64,000 nucleotides of DNA from an uncultured Oscillospiraceae bacterium (GCA_900544375.1 UQUZ01000005.1:26248-90247); one strand, 5' to 3'; shown: positions 1 to 8,734, numbered from the stretch's first letter. Notes: generated by a model not told the origin, from the letters alone. Program-made: numbers and translations.

Positions 1-2
1 TG

Positions 3-197
3 ATTGTAGAAGTGCTCGGCACCGATGAGAAGGGGCTGAACCTCTCCCGCCGCAATGCGCTGATTAAGGTGGAGGGCCTCGTGCCGGAGAATACCATCTC
101 CGATGCGCCCCGCCGCCCTGCCCCGCGCAGGGATAATAACCGTGGCGGTGACCGCCGCAATGACCATCGCGGCGGCCGCCCGCCCCGCAGGGACTAA
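3..197 (+). CDS. pnp: Polyribonucleotide nucleotidyltransferase, C-terminal fragment
   Basis: This is the last 64 codons of a gene that begins upstream of the window. The residues match the end of the S1 RNA-binding domain of PNPase, with the family signature LNLSRRNALIKVEG, followed by a basic Arg/Gly/Asp-rich tail (RRDNNRGGDRRNDHRGGRPP). PNPase is the phosphorolytic 3'-5' exoribonuclease of mRNA decay and acts in the cytoplasm. The stop TAA lies just before a strong intrinsic terminator. Only the S1 end is visible, so the catalytic RNase PH domains cannot be checked. Other S1 proteins are possible, but the exact motif and the tail favour PNPase. Confidence 0.88.
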   Translation: MVEVLGTDEKGLNLSRRNALIKVEGLVPENTISDAPRRPAPRRDNNRGGDRRNDHRGGRPPRRD

Positions 198-220
198 TAA
201 GCTATAAAATAAAATGTTCA

Positions 221-260
221 GGAGCCCGGAAAGCGATAGTAGCTTTCCGGGCTCCTGTTT
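221..260 (+). terminator. Intrinsic terminator after pnp
   Basis: A perfect 14-bp stem (221-234 with 242-255) closes a 7-base loop and is followed by a T-rich run (TGTTTGTGT). It lies 24 bases after the pnp stop and separates pnp from the downstream gene cluster. Confidence 0.88.
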
Positions 261-866
261 GTGTGACAATGCCCAAGGATTTTCTGAGGGGCATGTCTCC
301 TTCTCCCAAAGGGCTTTTTTGGTTATCTATCATACTTGATTGCTATATTCGTTTTACGATTGTGTAAAGTGATAGTAGCCGTGTAATAGCGTTTTTGGTT
401 ATTCTCTAATGATATGAAAAAGCATAGCGATCTAATCAGCCTATTTTTTATTTTCTATTTGTGGTTATCTATCTCAAAATCTGTATGATTAAAAAATAAA
501 CTCCATCTTAATGATAATTGGATTGTGGTACGGCTGTGCCCGGTAGGTGCAAATTTACCACCCACCGCTCCTTTATCGGTGGGGATTGCAGGCTTTTTGG
601 CGTTTTCCCAAGCAGCTCTCCGGCCTAGAACCCCGAGTTCTGCCCGGGCGTTTTTTCTGGGATCCTTTGCGATTTCGGCATAGGATTCCGGGCAGATTTT
701 TCGGACTTTTCTTGCAGTGGACGGATCAACAGCAATGAATACAGCCGGTGTGCGTGAGATCGCCTGAGATTGCAAAGTTTCAACATGAATGTTTTGGGAA
801 TTGAAAACCTATATGTATAATTAAGGATTTATTTCATAGAAACTCTAGAAATAGGTCGAAAATATG
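261..866. other. Long intergenic region between pnp and the biosynthetic cluster
   Basis: No convincing gene is visible. It is AT-rich at both ends with a more GC-rich island at about 535-770. Within the island a short inverted repeat (CCCACCG at 561-567 with CGGTGGG at 577-583) is followed by a T-rich stretch. A minus-strand open frame (775-455, 106 codons) and a plus-strand frame (547-738) cross the island, but neither has a good ribosome site or a recognisable domain. The island may be a remnant repeat or an untranslated RNA; I cannot tell which. Confidence 0.4.
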
Positions 867-895
867 TTGACATCATATATATAACGTAGTATCAT
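867..895 (+). promoter_or_regulatory. Sigma-A promoter of the biosynthetic operon
   Basis: A consensus TTGACA (867-872) is separated by exactly 17 bases from TATCAT (890-895). The predicted transcript starts near 902, about 28 bases before the first gene. Because the next 22 genes are all on the same strand and nearly contiguous, this promoter could drive the whole cluster to about 25.9 kb. No operator-like palindrome or regulator gene is apparent beside it. Confidence 0.82.
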
Positions 896-929
896 ATAAC
901 AAAAAAATTGATATTTTATGGGGGATTTC

Positions 930-2054
930 ATGGAATTTTCTTTGGCTTTTAATGGAGATATTGAATTGATTCAGAAAGCGAATTCCATAAACTTGATTGA
1001 ATGCTATTTTGGCACCGCATCACAAAATCCGGTTGGTAGCGGAAGACCGGTATCTCAAATGGCTAATGTTGACCGACGGGGGATCGAAGATGCTGTACGT
1101 CTGGCCCATAGTGCTGGAAAGAAATTTAATTATTTAGTGAATGCTGCATGTATGGGAAACATGGAATATACAGGGAAGAAATTGAATCAAATCATAGAGC
1201 AGTTTGATTGGCTTGTTTCCGCGCAGGTGGATATGGTCACGCTGGCGAACCCTGTTTTGATCGATTTATGCAGGAAACGGTATCCAAACCTGAAAATTAG
1301 CGTTTCTTCCTTCGCCATGGTGGACAGCATTGAAGCGGCTAAGTTCTATAACAGCCTTGGTGTTCATGAAATTACAGTGCGTAATGGGATTGAGCGGGAT
1401 TTCAGGCTGCTCGAAAAAATGCAGGCGGCCATTTCGTGCAATTTACAGGTTATGGTGAACCAGGTTTGCCTTTATCATTGCCCCTATCAGCAATATCATA
1501 ATAATGTCATCAGCCACATGTCGCAGTACACCGTAGATGAAAAAATCAGTACAAATTATTGCACGCTTCATTGCCTTCTGCAAAAATACAGGGAGCCGGA
1601 GAATCTGCTGCGCTCTACTTGGTGCAGGCCGGAGGATCTCCATTTTTATGAGGAAATCGGAATCCGAAAATATAAACTGACAGATCGCAATAAATCCTCT
1701 TCATGGCTGTTGAGAACAGCTGATGCCTATTGCAGTGGAAAATATGAGGGGAATTTGTCAGAAATTCTGAACATGAATCATTTTCAAAATAAACAGATGA
1801 TGCATGGCAAACACGTTAGTAAAACGGATTTAAAAACTCTTAGGAGCCTCATGCAGCTTGAAATCGATATTGACAATCAAAAGCTCGACGGCTTTATGGA
1901 GCATTTCCTAACTCATTCCTGTAATCTGCAAAGCTGTCGGGATTGTGGCTACTGCCGCGGATTTGCCCAGCGAGCCTTGCGTTATGATGCCGCAAGGCTT
2001 GAGCGCAGTTTATCGGTTTTGGAAGCAGTTGCAGAGGAGGGCGTGGCGATTTGA
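930..2054 (+). CDS. U32-family Fe-S protein, candidate O2-independent hydroxylase
   Basis: 374 aa if started at ATG 930, which has GGGGG six bases ahead; an in-frame ATG at 918 lacks a site. The TIM-barrel-like N-terminal half resembles peptidase-U32 proteins. A cysteine set at about residues 180, 184, 211, 215 and 232 (CLYHC, CTLHC, WCRPEDL) occupies the usual Fe-S ligand region, and a second cluster (SCRDCGYC) lies near the C-terminus. Known U32 relatives UbiU/UbiV, RlhA and TrhP carry a 4Fe-4S cluster and perform prephenate-dependent, O2-independent hydroxylation of ubiquinone precursors or RNA. As the first gene of a metabolite operon, it plausibly hydroxylates a pathway intermediate under anoxia. 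The family call is fairly firm; the substrate and reaction are inferred. The stop overlaps the next gene's TTG start. Confidence 0.72.
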   Translation: MEFSLAFNGDIELIQKANSINLIECYFGTASQNPVGSGRPVSQMANVDRRGIEDAVRLAHSAGKKFNYLVNAACMGNMEYTGKKLNQIIEQFDWLVSAQVDMVTLANPVLIDLCRKRYPNLKISVSSFAMVDSIEAAKFYNSLGVHEITVRNGIERDFRLLEKMQAAISCNLQVMVNQVCLYHCPYQQYHNNVISHMSQYTVDEKISTNYCTLHCLLQKYREPENLLRSTWCRPEDLHFYEEIGIRKYKLTDRNKSSSWLLRTADAYCSGKYEGNLSEILNMNHFQNKQMMHGKHVSKTDLKTLRSLMQLEIDIDNQKLDGFMEHFLTHSCNLQSCRDCGYCRGFAQRALRYDAARLERSLSVLEAVAEEGVAI

Positions 2055-2830
2055 ACATATTGGTATGTGTGAAGCCCGCGTTGGCCGGAGCAGACAGTGC
2101 AATGGTCACGAGAGAAAAGGCGGCTCTGGAAATCAGCCGACAGGATTTGCTTGCCTATAGCTGCGCACTCTGGCTGAGGCGGCAGGCGGGAGGTTCTGTT
2201 ACCCTGCTAGCGATGTCGTCTGCAAACGCGGTGGAGTGCATGGAGCCCTTGTATGCCTATGGGGCAGATCGGATTGTGCTTTTGAGCAATCCGCTCCTTG
2301 CTGGTTCAGATACGGTAGCAACCTCCTATGCCTTGGCGTCCTGGATCAGGAATGAGGGGCACTATGAACTGATTTTGTCGGGCTGTCAATCCAGCGATAG
2401 TGAAACAGGTCAGGTTCCTGCCAGCCTTGCCGAAAGCCTCGGAATGCCCTGCTATGCAAATGTGGTGGAAATTTCGCTGGGTCAACAAGGCTGTTTCCTC
2501 CTTAAGCGGGAGTTGGAGCGTTATTTTGTAAAAACGGAAGCCTCCGTTCCGGCACTTTTGACCATTAAAAACTGGGCAGAATCGGAGCGGCCGAAGCTTG
2601 CACAAATTCTTGAAAATCATAAAAAGGTTGAATTGCAGCAGGTGCTCCCCTGTGATGCTTCTATGGTGGGGACTGCGGGATCGCAAACCCGGGTATGCCG
2701 GCTGAGAGACCGGAAAGAGAATTCCTTCAGGCAGGCGGAATTGTACGGGATAGATGAGGGAATAGAGCAGTTGTACGCTCAAATAACCCGTATCAATCAG
2801 ATGAAGAGGGGGGAGAAAATTTATGGCTGA
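2051..2830 (+). CDS. Electron transfer flavoprotein beta subunit-like (FixA/EtfB)
   Basis: 259 aa, started at TTG 2051, which overlaps the preceding TGA; GAGGAGG lies about 10 bases upstream. The opening MNILVCVKP and the core motif SDSETGQVPASLAESLG match the AMP/FAD-binding fold of EtfB/FixA, and the length is normal. The EtfAB heterodimer carries electrons from flavoprotein dehydrogenases to a quinone or ferredoxin partner. The adjacent gene is the alpha subunit. The only obvious flavoprotein partner in the operon is the D-amino-acid-oxidase-type protein at 10720-11859, so this pair is probably dedicated to that oxidation step. The pairing is inference; the family assignment is strong. Confidence 0.85.
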   Translation: MNILVCVKPALAGADSAMVTREKAALEISRQDLLAYSCALWLRRQAGGSVTLLAMSSANAVECMEPLYAYGADRIVLLSNPLLAGSDTVATSYALASWIRNEGHYELILSGCQSSDSETGQVPASLAESLGMPCYANVVEISLGQQGCFLLKRELERYFVKTEASVPALLTIKNWAESERPKLAQILENHKKVELQQVLPCDASMVGTAGSQTRVCRLRDRKENSFRQAELYGIDEGIEQLYAQITRINQMKRGEKIYG

Positions 2831-3824
2831 GGATGGCGCTGGACGTACAGTATGTGTTTATCTGGAAAATGCATGCGGTCATCTTTTAGCGTTCAGTGAT
2901 GAATTGATTACTGTGGCGCGAGAACTGAAAAAGCGGTATGGATTTACCATTTCAGGGCTGGCTTTGTGCTCTGGGAATGCGTTGAAAAATCTTCTGCGTG
3001 AAGTGCAACAGCTTTCCTTTGAACGGATAGATATTTATATAGGAGATGCGTTCGAATATTTTGAGGACGGGAATTATTTAGAGGGTATTTGTGAATATTA
3101 CGATAGTCACCGGCCCGACTTGATCTTAGCGCCCAATACAGTGCACAGCAAAACTGTTTTATCTCAGCTGGCAAGCCGGAAGAGGCTGGGCATGTGTGCA
3201 GACTGCGTAGAGATTTGCCAGCATGGGGAGCAGATTGTCGCGACACGACCAGTCTATGAGGGGAATACATACGCGGATATTTGCGCGACCGGTTCCACAC
3301 TCGTTTGCACCATCAGAAAAAATATATTCGATCCGCATCCCCGCAACTCTGATGTTGCGGCTAACATTTGTATTCATCCGTGCGAAGCAGCAGGCATAAA
3401 TTCAGAGCGGTTGCTGTCGGTTTCGAATCGGCACTTTGCCGGAACGGAAAGCAATCAGATTATGATCGGCGTGGGCGCGGGGCTGCGCAGGAAAGAAGAC
3501 TTGGATCAGATTCGGCAGATGGCGGATCTGATCCATGCGGATATTGGTGTAACGCGCGCACTGGTAGAAAAAGGATGGGCTCCTAAGGAATATCAAATTG
3601 GTTTATCCGGCAGGGCCGTACAGCCGGAGCTATATATCGCATTAGGTATTTCAGGAGCTTCTCAGCATTTGATAGGCCTGCGTAAATGTAAGAATATTAT
3701 CGCAGTCAATCGTGATGCGAATGCCACTGTGTTTCAATACGCTACTGTAGGAATCGTGGCGGATTTCTATGATGTCTTGCCCAGACTCAGTCAAATGATA
3801 TTAAATCGCAGGAAGGATGGGTAA
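2823..3824 (+). CDS. Electron transfer flavoprotein alpha subunit-like (FixB/EtfA)
   Basis: 333 aa; the ATG at 2823 overlaps the EtfB end and follows a strong GAGGGGGGAG site. The C-terminal FAD-binding domain shows the family signature: SGRAVQPELYIALGISGASQ, then AVNRDANATVFQYATVGIVAD, close to the usual NxDxxAPIFxxADYGIVGD with Pro-Ile replaced by Thr-Val. The N-terminal domain pairs with EtfB. It holds FAD and passes electrons on from a dehydrogenase. No 4Fe-4S ferredoxin extension is present, so this is not a bifurcating form with an extra domain. An ETF dedicated to a biosynthetic operon is unusual. No ETF-quinone oxidoreductase is visible, so the final acceptor must be encoded elsewhere. 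Confidence 0.87.
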   Translation: MAEDGAGRTVCVYLENACGHLLAFSDELITVARELKKRYGFTISGLALCSGNALKNLLREVQQLSFERIDIYIGDAFEYFEDGNYLEGICEYYDSHRPDLILAPNTVHSKTVLSQLASRKRLGMCADCVEICQHGEQIVATRPVYEGNTYADICATGSTLVCTIRKNIFDPHPRNSDVAANICIHPCEAAGINSERLLSVSNRHFAGTESNQIMIGVGAGLRRKEDLDQIRQMADLIHADIGVTRALVEKGWAPKEYQIGLSGRAVQPELYIALGISGASQHLIGLRKCKNIIAVNRDANATVFQYATVGIVADFYDVLPRLSQMILNRRKDG

Positions 3825-3825
3825 C

Positions 3826-4512
3826 ATGAGGGACTTGAAAGAGGCGGCGCTGTCCGTAATTACAGAAATGTTAAAAGAGGAGATCATCACACCGGCGGAT
3901 CTGCTTTGCTATAGGTCCAATGAAATCGATACGGATCATCCGGACGAGGTGCGCAGCCAGATGGAGCATTGGTATAAAACGCTGGGTGTGGAACAAATTA
4001 CGGGCAAGCCATTTCACTTGACCCGGCCTTACTTTTATAAGGAGGAGATCCGGGAGTTCCGGGAGCGGGGAGAGCTGTTGTGCTGTCTGCCCAAGGGGCT
4101 CTCTGCAAAAGACCTGAGTGAGTTGTTCCATTTTCATACCTGGGCGGAAAGCAGCGCATTGGTAAAGCAGAATCCAGAGGAAGAGGATTGTTGGTTCTTT
4201 GTCAAAAAGTCGACACAGCCAGAACTGCTGGATCGCACTGGAAGGGAAATCCAGCAGGTGATAAAAAAGCAGGGAGATCTTAATCTTACGTTGGAGCGGT
4301 ATTTAGTCCTTGTGGCATCACTTTATGCCTTCTGCGGAATTACCACAGATGAAAAATATAAAACGTGGCTGCCAAATACCAAATATGAAGGCCGGCTGAT
4401 GCTGATTGGCGGGTATGATTCAGCTGGGCAGATGAGTTTTCACGCATGGCTGCCTCAATTTCACTCCCCTTATGTTGGTGGAAGGTCGATCCGCATTTGT
4501 GAACATTTATGA
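3826..4512 (+). CDS. Unknown conserved protein, twin of the 11877-12551 product
   Basis: 228 aa from ATG 3826, which has GGAAGG nine bases ahead; an in-frame ATG at 3817 lies inside the ETF gene. I do not recognise the family. It aligns end to end with the protein at 11877-12551. Shared blocks are GLGxExITGKPF near residue 50, the EI-x3-RER block, C-PKG-x-S, L-x-ELF, DxWF, TLERYLV near 165, RxML-x2-GxD, and HxWxPQF-x4-G-x-R at the end. It is soluble-looking with no signal peptide or membrane segment. Two divergent copies in one operon suggest a heterodimer or two related reactions. The conserved Glu, Arg, His, Trp and Cys residues are catalytic or ligand candidates, but no function can be assigned. 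Confidence 0.75.
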   Translation: MRDLKEAALSVITEMLKEEIITPADLLCYRSNEIDTDHPDEVRSQMEHWYKTLGVEQITGKPFHLTRPYFYKEEIREFRERGELLCCLPKGLSAKDLSELFHFHTWAESSALVKQNPEEEDCWFFVKKSTQPELLDRTGREIQQVIKKQGDLNLTLERYLVLVASLYAFCGITTDEKYKTWLPNTKYEGRLMLIGGYDSAGQMSFHAWLPQFHSPYVGGRSIRICEHL

Positions 4513-5218
4513 TTTTAAGGATGGTGAAGGCGCCTTGCAGGTGCTGAATACTGACCCCGGGCCGTTGCAGTGTGCGGCTCTCTTCCGAAGCAGACATACG
4601 CAGTTGTATCCGCCCGCCTTGTCTTTCCTGGGATATCCGGGCCGGTTGCATGGCTTGATTTGCGGCCTGAGCGTTGCTGAAGTGTGTTCTGCCTGTTGCC
4701 CATCCTTTCCGCTTGAAGCAGGAGAACTCGTGCTGATTTATGCCGGTGAGAAACCGTATACGCTTTATACAGAAGAGGATTTACAGAAATTTCCGGTCAT
4801 ACGGGTAGAGCCCGAGTATGAAATTCCCTATTTGTTTTATGATTTGCTATATGTCGCATATCTTGTTTTTGATTGCTATATCAGCAGTGGATTGGATGGC
4901 GCAGCGATCCAAGGGAATAGCCTGCTGGAGCAGATGTTTTCCACCGTATGCGCCTACGAGGGCGAGGCGCTGACCCCGACGAAGAGGAATGCCGATATGT
5001 TTTTATTCACCGGGGTACCGGCTGAAAAAGATCTGTTGTTTTGTGGTGGGAGGTTTGACCGCCGCTTTCTCACTTGCGACGTACACAGAGATATTCTTTG
5101 CTGCATACGCGGTATGGAGCGTCCGCCTGTGTCGGCGTTTGTCCATCATGAAAATATAATCGATATGCTTCAGGCAGGTTGCGGCGGCACGGCGCATTCC
5201 ATTGTTCTGGATTGGTAA
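4472..5218 (+). CDS. Unknown protein of the biosynthetic operon
   Basis: 248 aa if begun at ATG 4472, which would overlap the upstream gene by 41 bases without a ribosome site. GTG 4499, with GGAAGG 13 bases ahead, is an alternative giving 239 aa. I recognise no domain. The protein is rich in Cys (15 or more, several in pairs such as CSACCPSF and ILCCIRG), has no signal peptide, and contains an AHSIVLDW ending and an FVHHENIIDML segment. The Cys content could serve metal or Fe-S binding, but spacing does not match a motif I know. It is probably translationally coupled to its neighbours and lies just before the AMP-forming ligase. Confidence 0.6.
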   Translation: MLVEGRSAFVNIYDFKDGEGALQVLNTDPGPLQCAALFRSRHTQLYPPALSFLGYPGRLHGLICGLSVAEVCSACCPSFPLEAGELVLIYAGEKPYTLYTEEDLQKFPVIRVEPEYEIPYLFYDLLYVAYLVFDCYISSGLDGAAIQGNSLLEQMFSTVCAYEGEALTPTKRNADMFLFTGVPAEKDLLFCGGRFDRRFLTCDVHRDILCCIRGMERPPVSAFVHHENIIDMLQAGCGGTAHSIVLDW

Positions 5219-5230
5219 AGGAGGAGTTCT

Positions 5231-6664
5231 ATGCTGGGCGAAAAAATAGTGGAGCATATGAAACAGTTTGGTCAGAGGCCGGCGATTCAAATAAATGATA
5301 CGGGTGATGTTTATACATTTGCCCAAATTCTTCAGCGTGTTGAATATTATCGGCAACAACTGATTTTGCGGCAGCTGCCAGCAGGCTGTGTGGCAGCCGT
5401 ATCTCTGGAGAACGTCGTGGAATATATCGCCGTTCTTCTGGCTTTGTGGCAGCACGACTGTATTGTTGTCCCTATGGAAGAGTGCAGTGCACATGCACTT
5501 TCCCAGGTGCAGGCGAAGGCTGGGCTGGATTATCTCCTGTGCGGGGAGATGCGGCCGGGCGGAGCGGTCCTTTCTGAAAGTGTATATCTGATTCCGCAGG
5601 GCGGACAGGCGCCTAATAGCACGCCGGCTCCAATTGACGCAGCTGTTTTTTTGTATACTTCAGGCACAACGGGCTTGCCGAAATGTGTGGTGTTTTCTCA
5701 TGAAGCAATGTATCGAAATATCGCCGATCTTGCTCAATCGCTGAATCTGGCACCGTCAGATGTCTGCTACACGCCAGTGTCGCATTTGATCACCTCAGCG
5801 CTCACCACAATCTACCTGCCGGGTCTGATTAGCGGCGCAACGGTTGTTATCAAAAAGACCTTCTTACCCGGAGCAATGAAAAATGTGATCAATCGCTATA
5901 GAGTCACGGTCCTATTCAGCGTACCCTTTGTTTATGCCAAATTGCTGGAAAGTCCAGCGATTGACCAGATTGAATGGGATCATGTTCGCCTGTGTCTCAC
6001 TAGTTCCTCCTACATGGCTCCGCAGCATTTTGTAGGTCTCTATGAAAAAAGCGGCAAAGTGCTTCACTCCATCTATTGTTCGTCAGAGTGCGGCGTAATC
6101 TCATACCAGGCAAGCGACGATTTGACAAAAGCGCAAAGCAGCGTTGGGCATCCGGTAAAGGGAGTTTATATCAAGATTGTCGCAAGCGATGGGGTGGAAG
6201 TCCCTCACGGCGTCTGCGGTGAGATTCTGGTTGCCGGAGCCCATTGTGCATCCGGATATTATAACGATGATATATGCCAGAAAAAGTTAGTATCAGAACA
6301 GTACCCGGATTATTTTCACACAGGGGATTTCGGATGCGTGACGCAGGAGGGAATTGTCTTGAAGGGGCGTATCTCCCAAACGATGAATATTGCCGGCCAT
6401 CTGGTGAATCCGCAGGAAGTGGAGGATAGGCTGATTTTGCACCCAGGGCTTCAGGACGCGGCGGTGTTTTCATTGCCGGATGATGATCACAATGAGCGTA
6501 TTTATGCAAAAGTGGTTGCGGCGGATCGGGAGAACCCTCCCGATGAAGAGGATGTGATTCGTTTTTGCCGGGATGGAATGGAGGACTATAAGGTGCCGAG
6601 AAAAATCATCTTTGTAGACGAAATCGACCTGACGTCAACCGGCAAAAAGATCAGAAAACTGTGA
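5231..6664 (+). CDS. AMP-dependent acyl/aminoacyl synthetase (ANL superfamily)
   Basis: 477 aa; an ideal AAAGGAGGAG precedes ATG 5231. The P-loop core motif YTSGTTGLPK lies near residue 140, SSECG near 285, YFHTGDFG near 370, and the hinge and C-terminal domain end in TSTGKKIRKL with the adenylation lysine. These enzymes make an acyl-adenylate and pass it to CoA or to the phosphopantetheine of a carrier protein. This is the only activating enzyme in the operon and there are three stand-alone carrier proteins, so loading one or more of those carriers is the simplest role. The specificity pocket cannot be read reliably by eye, so acyl versus amino acid substrate is open. Confidence 0.86.
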   Translation: MLGEKIVEHMKQFGQRPAIQINDTGDVYTFAQILQRVEYYRQQLILRQLPAGCVAAVSLENVVEYIAVLLALWQHDCIVVPMEECSAHALSQVQAKAGLDYLLCGEMRPGGAVLSESVYLIPQGGQAPNSTPAPIDAAVFLYTSGTTGLPKCVVFSHEAMYRNIADLAQSLNLAPSDVCYTPVSHLITSALTTIYLPGLISGATVVIKKTFLPGAMKNVINRYRVTVLFSVPFVYAKLLESPAIDQIEWDHVRLCLTSSSYMAPQHFVGLYEKSGKVLHSIYCSSECGVISYQASDDLTKAQSSVGHPVKGVYIKIVASDGVEVPHGVCGEILVAGAHCASGYYNDDICQKKLVSEQYPDYFHTGDFGCVTQEGIVLKGRISQTMNIAGHLVNPQEVEDRLILHPGLQDAAVFSLPDDDHNERIYAKVVAADRENPPDEEDVIRFCRDGMEDYKVPRKIIFVDEIDLTSTGKKIRKL

Positions 6665-7569
6665 TTGATGGTGAATTGGAATTGATATTGATCATTGGGG
6701 GAAACGGATATATTGGCTCTCGTCTTTATCAGGAGCTGATTCAAAGCTTATCAGAGCCAGTCAGAGTGTATGACAAGCAGTGCACTTCTCCTCTTCTAAA
6801 AGGTGCGCAGTGGATGCAGGGGGATCTCAAGGATCCTATTTCAATTGAGCAGGCGCTTCATGAGGCGGATACTGTAATTTACCTGGCAGGTGGGCATTAT
6901 GCGACCTTTCGGCAGAATCAGGAGAGCATGCTGGGAGATTTGGGGCGTTTTCTGGCTGTTGTGGCGTGTAATCCAGTCAAAAGGCTGCTCTATGCGAGCA
7001 ATGGGGCGGCAGGAGCAGTTGGCAAGGAATTTGGAGAAGCGTTGCTTAGGGAGCATCCCTATCCGGCCATGGCGGCAGAGGCAGAGAATATGGTGCGGCA
7101 GTGTGCTGAGGCCATGGGAAGCTCTTATGCCATCATGAGGCTGGCAGAGGTGTATGGCCCGGGAGAACGCAGTCCCTTCCGCAGCAAATTAATCAGCCTG
7201 TTGGGCAATGGAGATGCCTTGTCCGCGCGTATTCACGTAGACGACGCAGTTCGTATCCTCTGTAAATTAGCCGTAGATACCAGTGCACAGGGCATCTTTG
7301 ATGTGTGCGACGAGTTGCCGGTTACACAAAGAGAGTTTTATGCTTGCGTGCAGCAGATTGACGGCGAGATCTCCGTTCGCTGGCATGCGTCGGATTTATC
7401 CAGTGAGAGGATGTTGTGGAGCTTGCATGTGCTCCGGATGTTTTCCGTTCGGCTGTCATGCGAGCGGGTGAAGAAAGAGCTTGGCTACACCTTTCTGTAT
7501 CCGACGATGAAAGAAGGCTTAAAGGCTTTGTATGTATTGGAGGATCATCCATGGGGAAAAAAGTATTAA
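6661..7569 (+). CDS. NAD-dependent epimerase/dehydratase-like (extended SDR)
   Basis: 302 aa; GTG 6661 overlaps the preceding TGA. A Rossmann GGNGYIG lies near residues 13-19, followed by the acidic VYDK and by QGDLKD, which are typical of extended SDR sugar-nucleotide epimerases or reductases. The usual active-site YxxxK appears as YPAMA (followed by AEAEN), so the catalytic lysine position is Ala. Downstream RLAEVYGPGER and RIHVDDAVR match the substrate-binding part. It may be a catalytically altered enzyme or may bind the dinucleotide without epimerising. Its neighbour is a glycosyltransferase, which fits a sugar-donor or aglycone modification. The ribosome site is weak, so a slightly later TTG start is possible. 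Confidence 0.78.
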   Translation: MIDGELELILIIGGNGYIGSRLYQELIQSLSEPVRVYDKQCTSPLLKGAQWMQGDLKDPISIEQALHEADTVIYLAGGHYATFRQNQESMLGDLGRFLAVVACNPVKRLLYASNGAAGAVGKEFGEALLREHPYPAMAAEAENMVRQCAEAMGSSYAIMRLAEVYGPGERSPFRSKLISLLGNGDALSARIHVDDAVRILCKLAVDTSAQGIFDVCDELPVTQREFYACVQQIDGEISVRWHASDLSSERMLWSLHVLRMFSVRLSCERVKKELGYTFLYPTMKEGLKALYVLEDHPWGKKY

Positions 7570-8717
7570 TCATGCCCAGCCCCCCGAATTCCGGCTCCCT
7601 GGGCTCAACGCTAAAGTTTATCGGCTTGGCGCAGAATCTAGTTGAAGATGGCTGGGAAACGGCTTTTGTGCTTGGCGGGCATGTTGCACAACTGGTTGAA
7701 GCGGCATCCTACCGCCTGTATTACAGCGAGCCGCCTGAGTACCATACAAAGCTTCAGAATATCAATAATTACATTGAGTTTGTTGAATGGACGGGGATGG
7801 CGGAAGAGGGTTATCTTTCTTATGCACTGAAAAGAGGATTGGAGATTGCCGGCGAGTTCCGTCCCAATGTGATATTCAGTCAGTCCAATCCGGCGGCGAC
7901 GATTCTGGCAAATACGCTTCGCATTCCGCTTGTCCTTTTTGCGAGCACCCCGTCAACGCCGGAATTTCCTGCGAATGAGGCGGCTGGCGAGTACCTGACG
8001 GATCATTTCAACCCGATTTTAAAACGATACCGCCAGCCGCCCATTAAAAATGTATGCGAGCTGGTTTTTGACCGGGCGGATTGCGTCATCAATCCATCTA
8101 TTCCCGAATTAGAACCCGGCCTTGACCGTTACCGGCAAGTTCAGTTTGCAGGAAGCGTGCTGAACCGACAGAGTGGCGGGGATAGCACCGCGCTGCTGGA
8201 TAGACTGGACGGCAGGCCGCTCATTTTTATTTATACCAGTGTAGGTGCGATTCCGCCAAAGCTATACAGTGAAATCATTGCCCGTGCATTTGGAGATGGT
8301 GAATTTAACGTGCTGTGCAGCCTAGGATTTCATTATGAAAGGGAAGATATTATAACAGACCTCCCGGAAAATATCCGATTCGTCCAATACATCAATATCG
8401 AGGATGTAATGCCGCATTGTGCTGTCGTGGTGTTTCATGGGGGGCAGGATATGATGTTGACCAGCCTGATTCACGAAAAACCCAGCATCTGCATTCCCGG
8501 GAAGCATTTTGAGCGCTCGTTCAATGCGCAGCAGATGCAGCGTAACCAGCTGGCATATTGGATGAGTATTTATGAATTGCGCCCTCGCAAGCTAAAGCGT
8601 TTGGTGCAAATGGCGATGGATGAGATTGATCGGGAGCGTCTGCACCTGTTTTCAAAAAAAATTACGGAGTACCATGGAAATCAGCGCTGTGTAGCTATTT
8701 TAGATGGATTATTATGA
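7551..8717 (+). CDS. GT1-type glycosyltransferase (MGT/UGT-like)
   Basis: 388 aa from ATG 7551 (GGAGG seven bases ahead), overlapping the epimerase end by 19 bases. An upstream in-frame start at 7416 would only read through the epimerase gene. The GT-B layout is visible: the N-terminal acceptor domain opens MGKKVLIMPSPPNSGS, and the C-terminal donor domain contains IFIYTSVGAIP and then VVVFHGGQDMMLTSLIHEKP. The latter is the GT1 donor loop in which HGG and a downstream acidic/Gln site bind the nucleotide sugar. Relatives glycosylate small-molecule aglycones such as macrolides and flavonoids. It probably attaches a sugar during assembly of the operon's product. Confidence 0.85.
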   Translation: MGKKVLIMPSPPNSGSLGSTLKFIGLAQNLVEDGWETAFVLGGHVAQLVEAASYRLYYSEPPEYHTKLQNINNYIEFVEWTGMAEEGYLSYALKRGLEIAGEFRPNVIFSQSNPAATILANTLRIPLVLFASTPSTPEFPANEAAGEYLTDHFNPILKRYRQPPIKNVCELVFDRADCVINPSIPELEPGLDRYRQVQFAGSVLNRQSGGDSTALLDRLDGRPLIFIYTSVGAIPPKLYSEIIARAFGDGEFNVLCSLGFHYEREDIITDLPENIRFVQYINIEDVMPHCAVVVFHGGQDMMLTSLIHEKPSICIPGKHFERSFNAQQMQRNQLAYWMSIYELRPRKLKRLVQMAMDEIDRERLHLFSKKITEYHGNQRCVAILDGLL

Positions 8718-8734
8718 GAAGGAGAGTTTTTGGT

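Noticed and set aside
455..775. A 106-codon minus-strand frame upstream of the cluster
   Set aside because: No ribosome site, no domain, and it spans an inverted repeat; the region looks like a non-coding remnant. A dispersed repeat remains possible.
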